Made by a program: the position numbers and the translations under genes | Shown: piece by piece, positions 47,493-57,348 of the stretch | Position numbering within the stretch: position 1 is the stretch's first letter | Layout of the letters: every line of letters begins with the position of its first letter | Notes under the pieces: generated by a model | Seen by the model: the letters and a program-made list of their open reading frames with translations, nothing else | Database searches by the model: none | Told to the model about the DNA's origin: nothing | Assembly: GCA_016744475.1 (NCBI GenBank) | Contig: JADGEH010000020.1 | Location: 1 to 58,494, forward strand | From: Thiotrichales bacterium | GTDB taxonomy: Bacteria; Pseudomonadota; Gammaproteobacteria; Beggiatoales; Beggiatoaceae | DNA: 58,494 bases | Direction of reading: 5' to 3'

Positions 47493-49202
47493 TTATACAC
47501 TGGCTAATTCAAAACACACTTGTCCTGCTTGATTATGGCTAATGTGTAAACGATAGCCCGTATGAATGGTTTGTTTCGCTGCTTGATATAAACCAATGCC
47601 AAAACCATCGCGTGAAGGTACGGGTTGATTGAGCAATTGTTTCTCAATATCTTTAGACACCTTACTGCCGTTGTCGCACACCGTTAATTTCACCTGGTTC
47701 TCACTGGTTTCTAAAGCCACACGAATGCGTAATTCTGATTCCCGCTTACGTTTGTTTAAAGCATTTTCCAATAAATTTTCCACCACATTATCAAATAAAT
47801 CTTCAGGAATATTCGCATTCCACATAATGCTCATAGAGAATTCAATGCTGCGTTTGCGGTAGCGGGCTTGTAAATTATCCCACCAAGTACGAATAGGAAT
47901 ATTGGTATACACCGATTGTGTCGGTTGTTGCAGCTTGTCTAAGGTACGTTTCAAGCGTTGACTGAGATGCGGCAATTGCCCCTGCAATAAACGTTGCGTA
48001 TCACCAAAATGCTGCGGCTGAGCACCTTCGATAGCCGAAGTAATGACATATAAAGATTGCAGCAGATTTTTAATATCATGAGTGAGTTTAGCGCCCGTTT
48101 CATGAATGGCTTTTAAGTGTGCTTGTTGAGCAAAGGCTTCTTCACGGCGTTTTGCTTGATGAAAATGCTCTAACAACTGCACCAGCAACTTCACATGCGC
48201 ATAATAAGATCGACTAATGCGCGTGGGCGAATACACCGCGACATCTAAAGATTGCACAGCAATCATCGCCTTATGCTTGGATTCCTGCCCCAACGCACCA
48301 TGCCCATAAGGTGATTGCCAACCAATACCGCACAGCCAAGGAATACTGTTCAACTGCTGCAAACCTGATTCTAAAAATTGCTCAGGACTCAGCGTTTTAT
48401 AGGTGCCTGGTTGCGTCAAACTGGCTAACCATTGCTCAAAATGATGGCCTAAATTCAACAAATGCCGCGACCACAGTTGTTGTAAATTATCGTGCGCCGC
48501 AAAATTCAACCATAAGCCACTCAACATCAAGACCGCCAGCAGCAATCCTCCCGTGGCATATGACACCGCTTGCACATAGCTCAAGGCCATTAATTTCACT
48601 AAAAGCAATACGCCAAACAGCAAGTTTAAAGACAATAAAAAAGCACTTAAAGCATGAAAAAAATCCATGTTTTCACGCGGTTCAACGCTGTTATCCGGTT
48701 TCACTAAAAACACCACCACAGGCGCAATCAACATCAGATAACGAGCAATGTCTAAAATGTCGGGAGACCATAGTGTGAGTTCTAATAACAAAGGTAAGTT
48801 AAAGCCGAATACATCGAACAATAAAAAAGCCAACATCAATACATTCAACAAACGTGTGCGTAAATGGGGGGCATAACGCCCTGCTAATATTCCCAGTAAC
48901 ATCAATTTCCACAGAATAATCACGCCACTATGAAAAAACACCACCATCGCTGCCACCAATGGTAACAACAGCACATTATGCCAACGTTGAGTCTGCTGCT
49001 GCGTTTGAGGGTGGTTGTGGTGGCTACGCGACCACTGCCAGACAAAAAACAACACAAAATGTCCCAGCAATATTGCTTGAGCCACGATTTCAGACCATCC
49101 CGGCCACAATACTAAGTACAGCGTGAATAATAATAATGCCAATAAGCGGTGTTCATGATCGGCAAAATGCGTTGTGGCAGGTGGGTCGGGCAAATTCCAC
49201 AT
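47493..49202 (-). CDS. Membrane histidine kinase without receiver
   Basis: A 569-residue sensor kinase. Residues ~20-235 hold seven or more membrane segments. Residues ~265-345 look like a GAF-type linker (PWLCGIGWQSPYG). The phosphorylated histidine is His375 in KLTHDIKNLLQSL, an H-box of the DIKN type like that of PrsK. The ATPase domain has VVENLLENALNKRK, VCDNGSKVSKDIE (a weak N/D box) and DGFGIGLYQAAKQ. No response regulator is next to it; the following two genes encode a small exported protein and a membrane protein. Confidence 0.88.
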   Translation of the reverse strand: MWNLPDPPATTHFADHEHRLLALLLFTLYLVLWPGWSEIVAQAILLGHFVLFFVWQWSRSHHNHPQTQQQTQRWHNVLLLPLVAAMVVFFHSGVIILWKLMLLGILAGRYAPHLRTRLLNVLMLAFLLFDVFGFNLPLLLELTLWSPDILDIARYLMLIAPVVVFLVKPDNSVEPRENMDFFHALSAFLLSLNLLFGVLLLVKLMALSYVQAVSYATGGLLLAVLMLSGLWLNFAAHDNLQQLWSRHLLNLGHHFEQWLASLTQPGTYKTLSPEQFLESGLQQLNSIPWLCGIGWQSPYGHGALGQESKHKAMIAVQSLDVAVYSPTRISRSYYAHVKLLVQLLEHFHQAKRREEAFAQQAHLKAIHETGAKLTHDIKNLLQSLYVITSAIEGAQPQHFGDTQRLLQGQLPHLSQRLKRTLDKLQQPTQSVYTNIPIRTWWDNLQARYRKRSIEFSMSIMWNANIPEDLFDNVVENLLENALNKRKRESELRIRVALETSENQVKLTVCDNGSKVSKDIEKQLLNQPVPSRDGFGIGLYQAAKQTIHTGYRLHISHNQAGQVCFELASV

Positions 49203-49270
49203 GATGATGTTCCATATTAAAAACAGTGTGATTGAACTTTATTTGATGCAAAAGATGAGGTTTGGGTTAA

Positions 49271-49429
49271 GAGCCTATACGAAAACGGAATAATCGGCTG
49301 CAAATCCGCCCTTTTGGTCAGGTTGTCCGCTTTGGCTCAAAAAATAGCCCGCTATTCGCCTTAAAAAACCGAAAAACCTGCCTCAAAATAGCGCATTTTC
49401 GCTTCGATTTCCCATCTTCGTATAGGCTC
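49271..49429. mobile_element. 159-bp palindromic element, GAGCCTATACG type
   Basis: Termini GAGCCTATACGAAAA and CGTATAGGCTC, flanked by TAA at 49268-49270 and TAA at 49430-49432 (3-bp duplication). It has the same length and core as the copy at 21853-22011, with minor substitutions. It lies between the divergent kinase (49202) and glycosylase (49508) genes, where it could affect both promoters. Confidence 0.85.
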
Positions 49430-49507
49430 TAAACCCTTTAGTATAACGTGCTGCGTGTTATCATAATCGCTTTGCACATCCTCTATTGATGATCGAACCC
49501 CTCTGCT

Positions 49508-50449
49508 ATGTCAAATCCCCTGCCTTATCTTGATGCTCTTGGTATTACCCCCTGGCAACGGCGCGATAAACCGTTATCGTCCGCAGCGACGCACCTAGAA
49601 GAACCTGCGCCTGTGGTCGCGGCTGAAGCGCCGTCCACAACAGCGACTGCACTGCCTACATCCGTTTCCCACCCTCAAAACGAAACGCCCGTATCCACGC
49701 TTGTTGCGCCGCCACTTAAGACGCACTTTCAAGAAGAGATGCCTGCTCTTGATGCTCCCCCCGACTATTTAAATATCCCGGATACGGCATTTGATGATCG
49801 TTTTGAACCCTTATTACCCGAAGACGACGAACCCTATGTGCCAGAACCCATGCTTGATCCCAAACAAGTCCGCGCACAAAACATCCAACAACTGGATTGG
49901 GCAGGATTGCAGAAAACCGTAGAAGATTGCCGTGATTGCGCTTTGCACACCCACAGAACCCAGACCGTTTTTGGCGTGGGCGCGGTGCCTGCACGTTGGC
50001 TTATCGTAGGGGAAGCCCCAGGACATGATGAAGATTTACAAGGTGAGCCGTTTGTGGGACGAGCAGGACAATTGCTCAATGCCATGTTACAAGCGGTGGG
50101 AGTCAAACGTGAGCAGGTCTACATCGCCAATACCGTCAAATGCCGCCCGCCGCAAAATCGCAATCCAGAAGCCCTAGAAATGGAGACCTGTGCGCCTTAT
50201 TTGCAACGCCAGATCGCATTGATTCAACCGCAATTAATTGTGCTGATTGGGCGGGTGGCCGTGCAACAAATCCTGCACAGCGAAGAAGCCATCGGACGTT
50301 TGCGCGGCACATTACACCAACACGCAGAGACAGGCACCCCCGTGATCGTCAGCTACCACCCCGCCTATTTGCTGCGCCGCCCGACAGAAAAAGCCAAAAC
50401 CTGGCTGGATTTACAACTGGCTTATCGCACTGTCACGCCATTGAAGTGA
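49508..50449 (+). CDS. Family 4 uracil-DNA glycosylase with N-terminal extension
   Basis: A 313-residue base-excision repair enzyme. The catalytic domain (~125-313) has the iron-sulfur cysteines Cys141, Cys144, Cys212 and Cys228, motif 1 GEAPG (168-172), [14 protein letters not shown], and the C-terminal motif SYHPAYLLR (His284). It removes uracil arising by cytosine deamination. About 120 extra N-terminal residues, rich in Pro, Ala, Asp and Glu, precede the domain; such tails are seen in other proteobacterial family 4 enzymes. Ribosome site weak. Confidence 0.93.
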   Translation: MSNPLPYLDALGITPWQRRDKPLSSAATHLEEPAPVVAAEAPSTTATALPTSVSHPQNETPVSTLVAPPLKTHFQEEMPALDAPPDYLNIPDTAFDDRFEPLLPEDDEPYVPEPMLDPKQVRAQNIQQLDWAGLQKTVEDCRDCALHTHRTQTVFGVGAVPARWLIVGEAPGHDEDLQGEPFVGRAGQLLNAMLQAVGVKREQVYIANTVKCRPPQNRNPEALEMETCAPYLQRQIALIQPQLIVLIGRVAVQQILHSEEAIGRLRGTLHQHAETGTPVIVSYHPAYLLRRPTEKAKTWLDLQLAYRTVTPLK

Positions 50450-50586
50450 GGAACTCAATGCAGTACGTTACTGACCTACTGCCGTATTTAACCATTATGA
50501 GGTAGTTTGAAGTTAGAACGTGTTATCGAGAGAGGATGTGTTGAGGAAGAGAAAGCACAAGCGGAAAAGAAATCATTAAGTGTTTT

Positions 50587-50619
50587 AGGAATAACACCAC
50601 TCTAAGCGGTGTTATTCCT
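50587..50619. terminator. 12-bp hairpin between convergent genes
   Basis: AGGAATAACACC (50587-50598) and GGTGTTATTCCT (50608-50619) are perfect inverted repeats with a 9-nt loop, between the glycosylase gene and the convergent hemerythrin gene (stop at 50654). It lacks a strong T-run. A ~30-codon open run just upstream (50509-50607, ending in the loop) has a Glu/Lys-rich end that may be a gene remnant. Confidence 0.5.
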
Positions 50620-50653
50620 CAACTGATTAGAAAAGCCTACAAGGTATTCACAT

Positions 50654-51127
50654 CTATTTGTGATGCATAAATTCCCACACTTTACCGGCCCAACCACGGG
50701 TTGACCAAGCACCTTTCAAACCGCGTTGTAAGAAGTAAGGCCCATAATGCTTATCTTCAATCATAATATGGTTAGTCAACCAACTCCGTAGAAAATTCAG
50801 CAAGTCCATGCTGACAGTTTCTTCTCTTGCTTTCACTTTCTTTTGAATATCCAGCACTTGTGTAGTTAAAGCGAGGTGATGTTTACGATGTTCATCATAT
50901 TGTGGATAATCAAAAATCCGCATCAGGCTTTCTTCTACGGCAAAATGCACTACGGTATATTGCACCAGTTCAGCAAGAATGTTATCAATGACTACGGCAT
51001 CATTCTTTTGAATGATGGCTCCATATAAATCATTGAGTAGCTTGACCAACACTTTGTGTTGTTCATCAATTTCTTCTATGCCTACACTGAGTTTTTCATT
51101 CCATTCAACCAATGGTTTTATATCCAT
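50654..51127 (-). CDS. Bacteriohemerythrin
   Basis: A 157-residue four-helix O2-binding protein. All seven di-iron ligands are visible: His24 (EIDEQHK), His61 and Glu65 (HFAVEE), His80 and His84 (YDEHRKHH), His120 and Asp125 (NHIMIEDKHY). The start WNEKLSVGIEEIDEQH is typical. The C terminus (~130-157) is a longer Gly/Trp-rich tail than usual. Such proteins store or sense oxygen in microaerobic bacteria. The ATG is preceded by AGGGGGAAG. Monocistronic. Confidence 0.96.
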   Translation of the reverse strand: MDIKPLVEWNEKLSVGIEEIDEQHKVLVKLLNDLYGAIIQKNDAVVIDNILAELVQYTVVHFAVEESLMRIFDYPQYDEHRKHHLALTTQVLDIQKKVKAREETVSMDLLNFLRSWLTNHIMIEDKHYGPYFLQRGLKGAWSTRGWAGKVWEFMHHK

Positions 51128-51315
51128 AAACTTCCCCCTTTTTTAGCAAAAATGATGGTTTAATAGCAACACATGATACAGAATATTTTTTTGTGAAATT
51201 TATTTTGAATAACAAAAAACACTTCTATTTCATGTTTAATGTGATAGACGTACAAAAATAGCCAATGGTGTATTTCGACTCAAAGATCACAACATTGTGC
51301 TCAATATAGTGTAGT

Positions 51316-52053
51316 TCATTTGGTCAAGGCTGCTTCAGGTAATAAAGCCTCTGAAGTGAAGTCGGTTTCTTTGTGTGCTGTGGCTGGATGCTGGCGATAG
51401 CCTTTAGCACGCAACAGCAGTAAGACGAGAAAATCCAACACACAGTAAAACGCACCTGAAGCTAATGGCGGATTAGTATTGCTGAGTCCCCAATAGGGCA
51501 CGTCTGGTCGCCAAGTCCAATTACCTAACCAAGTACCGTAAATTTCTAAGCTGAGTGACAACAAAAACATGGTGGTGTATAAACGTCGTTCTTCGCCAGT
51601 CAGCCAACAGGCGGCAAACATCAAAAAGAGTACAAGTCCAAATTCATCAAAACCTAACCAGTAACCTGCAAAAATATAAGGTGTGACTAACAAAGGCACT
51701 AAGTAACTGACCCAACGAGGCAAGCTTAATGCCAGTACACTACCGACTAAAAATAGCAATACATGACCGGGAGGGACATAGTGCGGAATATTGAAAAAAC
51801 GGTAATCATAAAGTCCCCAGACTAATGAGCAAAACATTTCTCCCAAGGTGGCAAGCACTAAACAACTCATTAATAAAAACTGTTCCGCCTTATTCACTTT
51901 TTGATAAATAAATAAAAACAGTCCCCAGAAGAACACGCTAACGGCGATTTGTCCCCATACGGGAAAAGCAGCATCCAGATATAAACCGATGATCATTAAA
52001 ACGGTAATCACTCCAGCTTGTTTTGCATTTAATGTCGTGTGTTGTTTAAGCAT
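51316..52053 (-). CDS. Unrecognised multi-spanning membrane protein
   Basis: A 245-residue protein with seven or so membrane segments from ~15 to 215 (GVITVLMIIGLYLDAAFPVW, IAVSVFFWGLFLFIY, FLLMSCLVLATLGEMFCSLV, VLLFLVGSVLALSLP, YLVPLLVTPYIFAGYWLGF) and a soluble tail of ~30 residues. A conserved-looking motif GNWTWRPDVPYWGLSNTNPP sits near the end of the membrane part. No cofactor motif is evident. Stands alone; I do not recognise the family. Confidence 0.7.
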   Translation of the reverse strand: MLKQHTTLNAKQAGVITVLMIIGLYLDAAFPVWGQIAVSVFFWGLFLFIYQKVNKAEQFLLMSCLVLATLGEMFCSLVWGLYDYRFFNIPHYVPPGHVLLFLVGSVLALSLPRWVSYLVPLLVTPYIFAGYWLGFDEFGLVLFLMFAACWLTGEERRLYTTMFLLSLSLEIYGTWLGNWTWRPDVPYWGLSNTNPPLASGAFYCVLDFLVLLLLRAKGYRQHPATAHKETDFTSEALLPEAALTK

Positions 52054-52191
52054 TATCGTCCTTTATAAATCCACATCCAAAAAAACATATTTTCGGCATC
52101 ATTAAAAGTCTTGTTTTGTTTTTTTCTACTATCAGGTTAATGTATGTTTGCATAATTAATATCGTTGTTTAAGCAATGCAAGGAGAACTTT

Positions 52192-52374
52192 ATGAACACA
52201 GTTACACCTTTTGCAGCTACCTGTTCTTTACTCAATGAAGCCTGGAACGATTGGGTGGCTGCCGATAGAGAACAAGGCTTAGAGCAGAAAAATGGTTCAT
52301 TTTATCATTATGCGAATACCACAAGCGTGGAAAAATTGATGTACAACACACCTTTATTTCAACGCCGATGTTGA
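52192..52374 (+). CDS. Small protein overlapping the rarA start
   Basis: A 60-residue protein from the ATG at 52192 (AAGGAGAACTTT upstream, a strong site). No signal peptide or membrane segment; helical, with [17 protein letters not shown] and [14 protein letters not shown]. Its stop TGA (52372-52374) overlaps the first codons of rarA (52368), so translation may be coupled. No family recognised. The strong ribosome site and tight overlap are the main evidence that it is real. Confidence 0.6.
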   Translation: MNTVTPFAATCSLLNEAWNDWVAADREQGLEQKNGSFYHYANTTSVEKLMYNTPLFQRRC

Positions 52375-53666
52375 CACCTGATCGCCTACAACCCTTAGCT
52401 GCACGTATGCGCCCGCGCAGCTTGCAAGAGATCAGCGGACAAAGCCATTTATTAGCGGCGAATAAACCGCTGTATCAAGCCATTGAAACCGGGCATTTGC
52501 ATTCGATGATTCTTTGGGGGCCACCCGGCACTGGCAAAACCACCCTAGCCCGCCTCATCAGCCGCTACGCACAGGCTGAATTCATCACGCTGTCGGCGGT
52601 GTTAGCCGGGGTTAAAGACATTCGTGCCGCGATGGAACAGGCCAAAGCGCACCAAGCGCTCCAGCGTGCCACGATTCTTTTTGTAGACGAAGTGCATCGT
52701 TTTAACAAGGCTCAACAAGATGCTTTTCTGCCCTATGTTGAAGATGGCACCATTACTTTCATCGGTGCGACCACTGAAAATCCTTCCTTTGAACTCAATA
52801 ACGCCTTGCTCTCCAGAGCGCGTGTATATCTTCTGAAATCATTGCAAAGCGATGATATTAAACAACTGTTACAACGCGCACTCAAAGCGGAGCAAGGTTT
52901 GAATCAAGCGGTGGACTGTGCGCCACCGCTATTGGACACGCTGGCACAAGCGGCTGATGGTGATGCCCGCAGAGCTTTGAATTTACTAGAAATTGCGGCT
53001 GATTTAGCTGAAGGTGACATCACTGAAGAAGTGTTGCAAGACGTGTTGGCAGGCGGTTCCACACGACGTTTTGACAAGGGCGGCGAAGCTTTTTATGACC
53101 AAATATCCGCCTTACATAAAGCGGTGCGCGGCTCTGCACCTGATGCCGCCTTGTATTGGCTGGTGCGCATGTTGGATGGCGGCTGTGACGCGCTCTACAT
53201 CGCCCGTCGCCTGCTACGCATGGCCAGCGAAGACATTGGCAACGCCGATCCTCGCGCCCTAACTTTAACGCTTAACGCCTGGGATGTGGTAGAACGCTTG
53301 GGCGCACCGGAAGGTGAATTAGCCCTCGCGCAAGCCGTGTTGTTCATGGCGACGGCTGCAAAAAGTAACGCGGTATACAAGGCATTTAAAGCTGCAACAG
53401 CGGATGTCAAACAACACGGCAGCCTAGAGGTGCCGTTGCATTTGCGCAATGCCCCCACGCAATTGATGAAAAAGCTGGGTTACGCCCAGCAGTATCGCTA
53501 TGCCCACGACGAGCCTCACGCTTATGCGGCGGGTGAGCAGTATTTTCCTGAAGCGCTCAATGGGCAGCAATATTATTTTCCTGTCGAACGCGGATTGGAA
53601 ATTAAAATAGCTGAAAAACTGGCTTATTTGCGAGCGCTGGATGCTCAAGCCGAGCAAAAAGTCTAA
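52368..53666 (+). CDS. rarA: Replication-associated recombination protein A (RarA/MgsA)
   Basis: A 432-residue AAA+ ATPase acting at stalled replication forks. It has [21 protein letters not shown] at the start, Walker A GPPGTGKT (51-58), Walker B FVDEVHRF (105-112), and a sensor/arginine-finger region with [20 protein letters not shown]. The C-terminal tetramerisation region includes [20 protein letters not shown]. Length is typical. Its stop codon TAA (53664-53666) is also the left target duplication of the palindromic element that follows. Confidence 0.96.
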   Translation: MLTPDRLQPLAARMRPRSLQEISGQSHLLAANKPLYQAIETGHLHSMILWGPPGTGKTTLARLISRYAQAEFITLSAVLAGVKDIRAAMEQAKAHQALQRATILFVDEVHRFNKAQQDAFLPYVEDGTITFIGATTENPSFELNNALLSRARVYLLKSLQSDDIKQLLQRALKAEQGLNQAVDCAPPLLDTLAQAADGDARRALNLLEIAADLAEGDITEEVLQDVLAGGSTRRFDKGGEAFYDQISALHKAVRGSAPDAALYWLVRMLDGGCDALYIARRLLRMASEDIGNADPRALTLTLNAWDVVERLGAPEGELALAQAVLFMATAAKSNAVYKAFKAATADVKQHGSLEVPLHLRNAPTQLMKKLGYAQQYRYAHDEPHAYAAGEQYFPEALNGQQYYFPVERGLEIKIAEKLAYLRALDAQAEQKV

Positions 53667-53753
53667 GAGCCTATACGAAAACGGGATAATCGGCTGCAAA
53701 CCCGCCATTTTGAGGCAGGTTTTCGCTTCGATTTCCCATCTTCGTATAGGCTC
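53667..53753. mobile_element. 87-bp internally deleted palindromic element, GAGCCTATACG type
   Basis: Keeps GAGCCTATACGAAAA and CGTATAGGCTC but has lost most of the core, leaving a short hairpin. It is flanked by TAA at 53664-53666 and TAA at 53754-53756. The left TAA is the rarA stop codon. It lies just before mazG. Confidence 0.85.
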
Positions 53754-53792
53754 TAAACTTCACCTCTTTTTTTAATTCAAGGACATCACCTC

Positions 53793-54611
53793 ATGCAAGT
53801 CACCCCCACTGATCCGCGCCATAGTCTAGCTTTACAACGTTTATTGCAAATTATGAATGAATTGCGTAGCCAATGTCCTTGGGATAAAAAACAAACTTTA
53901 GAATCTCTGCGACACCTCACCATTGAAGAAACCTATGAATTGGGCGATGCAATTTTACAAAATGATTTAGAAGAAGTTAAAAAAGAATTAGGCGATTTAA
54001 TGCTGCATATTGTGTTTTACGCAAAAATAGGCGCAGAACAAGATGCTTTTGATTTTTCTGACGTGTTAAACAGTGTGTGTGAGAAATTAATTCACCGTCA
54101 TCCACATGTGTATGGTGATGTTAAAGCTGAAGATGAAGCCAGCGTCAAACGCAATTGGGAATTGTTAAAGCTCCAAGAGAAAGGCAATAAAGAAAAAGGT
54201 GTGTTAGATGGAGTGCCTCAATCCTTACCCGCTTTGATTAAAGCCTGGCGCTTACAACAAAAAGTGCATGGCGTGGGTTTTGACTGGGATAATATTGCTC
54301 AAGTCTGGGATAAAGTGGAAGAAGAAGTCAATGAGCTTAAAGAACTCATGAATACAGACAAACAGATTGATGATCACGCCGCCGCAGAACATGAGCTAGG
54401 CGATGTATTATTTAGTCTGGTCAACTACGCTCGCTTTGCTAAGCTTGATCCAGAAGCGGCATTAGAAAAAACCAATTTACGGTTTATGCAGCGTTTCAAA
54501 TATATGGAACAAGCGATTAAAGCGGATGGTAAAAATTTGCAAGATTTAAGCGTGCAAGATATGGATGTTTATTGGGAAGCCGCTAAACAACAAGAAATTA
54601 GTAACAAATGA
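53793..54611 (+). CDS. mazG: Nucleoside triphosphate pyrophosphohydrolase MazG
   Basis: A 272-residue all-helical NTP pyrophosphohydrolase. N-terminal MazG repeat: RSQCPWDKKQTLESLRHLTI with EETYELGDAI and LGDLMLHIVFYA. Second repeat (~165-250): GFDWDNIAQVWDKVEEEVNE with EHELGDVLFSLVNYARF. These give the metal-binding EExxE...ExxD pattern. It removes aberrant or stress-signal nucleotides; in E. coli it lowers ppGpp. Length is typical. It lies downstream of rarA with a palindromic element between, so they may be transcribed together. Confidence 0.96.
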   Translation: MQVTPTDPRHSLALQRLLQIMNELRSQCPWDKKQTLESLRHLTIEETYELGDAILQNDLEEVKKELGDLMLHIVFYAKIGAEQDAFDFSDVLNSVCEKLIHRHPHVYGDVKAEDEASVKRNWELLKLQEKGNKEKGVLDGVPQSLPALIKAWRLQQKVHGVGFDWDNIAQVWDKVEEEVNELKELMNTDKQIDDHAAAEHELGDVLFSLVNYARFAKLDPEAALEKTNLRFMQRFKYMEQAIKADGKNLQDLSVQDMDVYWEAAKQQEISNK

Positions 54612-54637
54612 ACACTAGCGGCACGAAAATATTAGAC

Positions 54638-57154
54638 TTATTTAGCATCTAAACGAGTCACGCCATTCCAGTTTTCTAGCGGTGGACTGTGTTGAAATGC
54701 TGCACAACGTTCTATATAAATCTGCACCACGCGATCATCAAACAACACTTGTTGTAATTCTTCAAACACGCTTTGTGCCGCCGACCATTGGCGTTCTTTA
54801 TAGAGTTCTAAGGCGTGTTCATACTGACTTAAAGTCTCTAATTTGCGGGTTTTGCGCGGTTCTGGATCAAGGTTAAACACGTCATAAATCGTGCTGGCCT
54901 GACTTTTCCCTTTGACCTGTACCGTGTCAACTTCTCGTACCAATAAATCCTCGGTTTGCGTCAAGCTTTGATAGGTCAGCGCAGTCATACCGAAATAAAT
55001 GCCATAGTGCTTGGTCAGGCTTTGCACCCGTGCTGCCATGTTGACCGTATCGCCAATCACGGTGGTTTCTAAACGGCCTTCAAAACCAATGGTGCCTAGC
55101 GTTAAAGCACCGGTGTGTAAGCCAATGCCGATTTTAATAGGGGCTTCTCCTTTCAACGTGCGGGTGTGATTAAAGGCATGTAATTCTTGCAAAATACCCA
55201 AAGCGCCCGCAACCGCATCATCGGCACTGCTGACACGATTACCCGCAAATAAGGCCATGATCGCATCCCCAATGTATTTGTCGATAAAGCCGCCATTGGC
55301 GACGATGCAAGGGCCGATAAATTTCAAATAATCATTCAAAAAATGAAACACTTCTTCGGCGGGCATGGGTTCTGACAAGGTGGTGAAATCACGAATATCA
55401 GAAAACAACACCGTCATATTTTCTAAGCTCGCATCCCCTAACTGAATATCTTCCATTGCATCTTTGCCTAAATGTTCTAAAAATTCAGTCGGTACAAATC
55501 GTTCAAAAGCCACATTCTGCGCTTTGATTTTTTCATAACTACGAGCATTTTCAATGGCCACTGCGGCTTGGCTGGCTAAGGCGCTGATAATGTCCATTTG
55601 GCTATCAGAAAAACGCATCGGTTGTTGCGTCTCTGGATTAATCGGATCAAGCAATTGTAGTACACCAATGGTTTGATCATGGCGATCTTGCAAGGGCACG
55701 ATCAACATATGTTCATCTGTGTCGTTATCTGTGATTTGAATGGGTAATTTATTATCCAATGAATTCAGGCTCACAACATCTTTGTTTCTGTTCTGATAAT
55801 CTAGAAATTTTAATTGTGCCGCTTGTGCCAAGGTTTGGTTGTTTAAATCGGTAGAGGTGTCACGCATAAACAAATTTTGCGAATGACTTTGCATAATTTT
55901 GAATTGTAGTTCTTTATTTTCTAGTGTGTATAAAGTGCCGCCATCAGCATGACTTAAATGACGTGCTTCAGATACAAAAATCTCTAATAAATTATTGAGA
56001 TTTTTCTCGCTGGATAAAGCATTGCCGACTCGCGTCAGAGTATTTACCGTGCTTTTTAAGACTTTAAAGAACTCCTCTAATTGACAAGCCATACCATTAA
56101 AAGCATCCGCCAGCACACCTAATTCATCCTGCATATCAAGCTTAATTTTGTAGGCTAAATCGCCGGAGGTAATACGCTTGACACCTTCTAGTAACTCTTT
56201 GATAGGGTTAAGAATGCTGCGTGCTAATGCAAAGCCTAACAGGGTCGCCCCAGCAATACACAAGAGCATGATGCCGAGCAAGTGCAAAGCTGCTTGTAAA
56301 GTGGTATCCACATATTTGTCCGCAGGCACACTGAGCGATAACACGGCTACTGGAGTATCGGTGTTATCGAGCAAGGCTTGATAAGCTAATAATTGCCCGC
56401 CGTATTCGATGTGGGCTTGTTGTAAGCTGCGATGATGATGGAGTTGTTGCAGAGTGAGTTGATCTAAATCAGGCAGGCTGTCTCCGCCTAATAATGATTG
56501 GCTGATGACTTGTTGATCGCGCAAAATCACTGCGCTCACGCCTAATAAATCCCCGATTTTATCCAGCAATTGACTGTTTTCATTAAGAATGTAACGCACC
56601 AATACCACTCCAAATAGCTCTCTCTCCATGCCGTCTTTAAAAATAGGCGCTACGGCGGTGATAGTCAGCAAGGGGGTGTCAGCATTGTCCAACCATTCTG
56701 TAGCCGTCTGACTTTGTTGGCTATCCAATACGGCTTGAGTCAGCGGATGTTGGGTGAAATCACGCTGCTGATCAGGATTTCCATATCGCTCATTGTAAGC
56801 ATTGCCGATGATTTGATGGCGTTTGCCGTCCAACACCAAGACTTGATCAATCCTTTCTCTTTGTAACAAGCGGTGTAAATAGGGTTCGAGTTTTTGCTGA
56901 ATGCCGAAAAAGCTTAAACTTTGCAGGGTGGAGTCATTGGATAAAAAACCCGCCATATCTTGAATTTTTGAGACTTGATTGGCGTAAATCAGTTCCGCTA
57001 CCTGCAAGTTATTGCGCATTTTATCCTGCGCTTCTTGCTGGATTTTTTCGGAAAAAAAGTAAATCGCATACGCCGTTGTAGCGATGCTGGCAATGCAGGT
57101 GATGAGAAACACCGTGGTGAGGAGTTTTGTTTTAAGCTTCAGATATTTAAGCAT
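54638..57154 (-). CDS. Membrane adenylate cyclase (sensor-HAMP-GAF-class III cyclase)
   Basis: An 838-residue sensor. Membrane segments at ~12-33 and ~287-311 bracket a periplasmic dCACHE-like domain. HAMP (~312-365), GAF (~385-535) and a class III cyclase (~575-760) follow. Metal ligands are Asp586 (LFSDIRDF) and Asp630 (YIGDAIM). Base-reading positions are Lys626 (GFIDKYIGD) and Thr698 (TTVIGD), the usual adenylate cyclase pair; Asn705 and Arg709 are also present. The last ~60 residues are helical, TPR-like. It contrasts with the Glu/Gly cyclase at 31854. Convergent with mazG. Confidence 0.94.
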   Translation of the reverse strand: MLKYLKLKTKLLTTVFLITCIASIATTAYAIYFFSEKIQQEAQDKMRNNLQVAELIYANQVSKIQDMAGFLSNDSTLQSLSFFGIQQKLEPYLHRLLQRERIDQVLVLDGKRHQIIGNAYNERYGNPDQQRDFTQHPLTQAVLDSQQSQTATEWLDNADTPLLTITAVAPIFKDGMERELFGVVLVRYILNENSQLLDKIGDLLGVSAVILRDQQVISQSLLGGDSLPDLDQLTLQQLHHHRSLQQAHIEYGGQLLAYQALLDNTDTPVAVLSLSVPADKYVDTTLQAALHLLGIMLLCIAGATLLGFALARSILNPIKELLEGVKRITSGDLAYKIKLDMQDELGVLADAFNGMACQLEEFFKVLKSTVNTLTRVGNALSSEKNLNNLLEIFVSEARHLSHADGGTLYTLENKELQFKIMQSHSQNLFMRDTSTDLNNQTLAQAAQLKFLDYQNRNKDVVSLNSLDNKLPIQITDNDTDEHMLIVPLQDRHDQTIGVLQLLDPINPETQQPMRFSDSQMDIISALASQAAVAIENARSYEKIKAQNVAFERFVPTEFLEHLGKDAMEDIQLGDASLENMTVLFSDIRDFTTLSEPMPAEEVFHFLNDYLKFIGPCIVANGGFIDKYIGDAIMALFAGNRVSSADDAVAGALGILQELHAFNHTRTLKGEAPIKIGIGLHTGALTLGTIGFEGRLETTVIGDTVNMAARVQSLTKHYGIYFGMTALTYQSLTQTEDLLVREVDTVQVKGKSQASTIYDVFNLDPEPRKTRKLETLSQYEHALELYKERQWSAAQSVFEELQQVLFDDRVVQIYIERCAAFQHSPPLENWNGVTRLDAK

Positions 57155-57348
57155 GGGAATTGTCCATCATGACAAGGTATGACAGCACTGAAAGTCATTT
57201 CCACAGCAGAGGCTGTTTGATAGGCGTGGGGTCTTTTTGAAGACGGGTGTCTGTTGTTTAAACAAGCACTCACAGATAAATGTGAATTAGCGTCTACAAA
57301 AAGAACAAAGAAAATGGATGCCATCAATGAATCCATTCATCATGAAAA

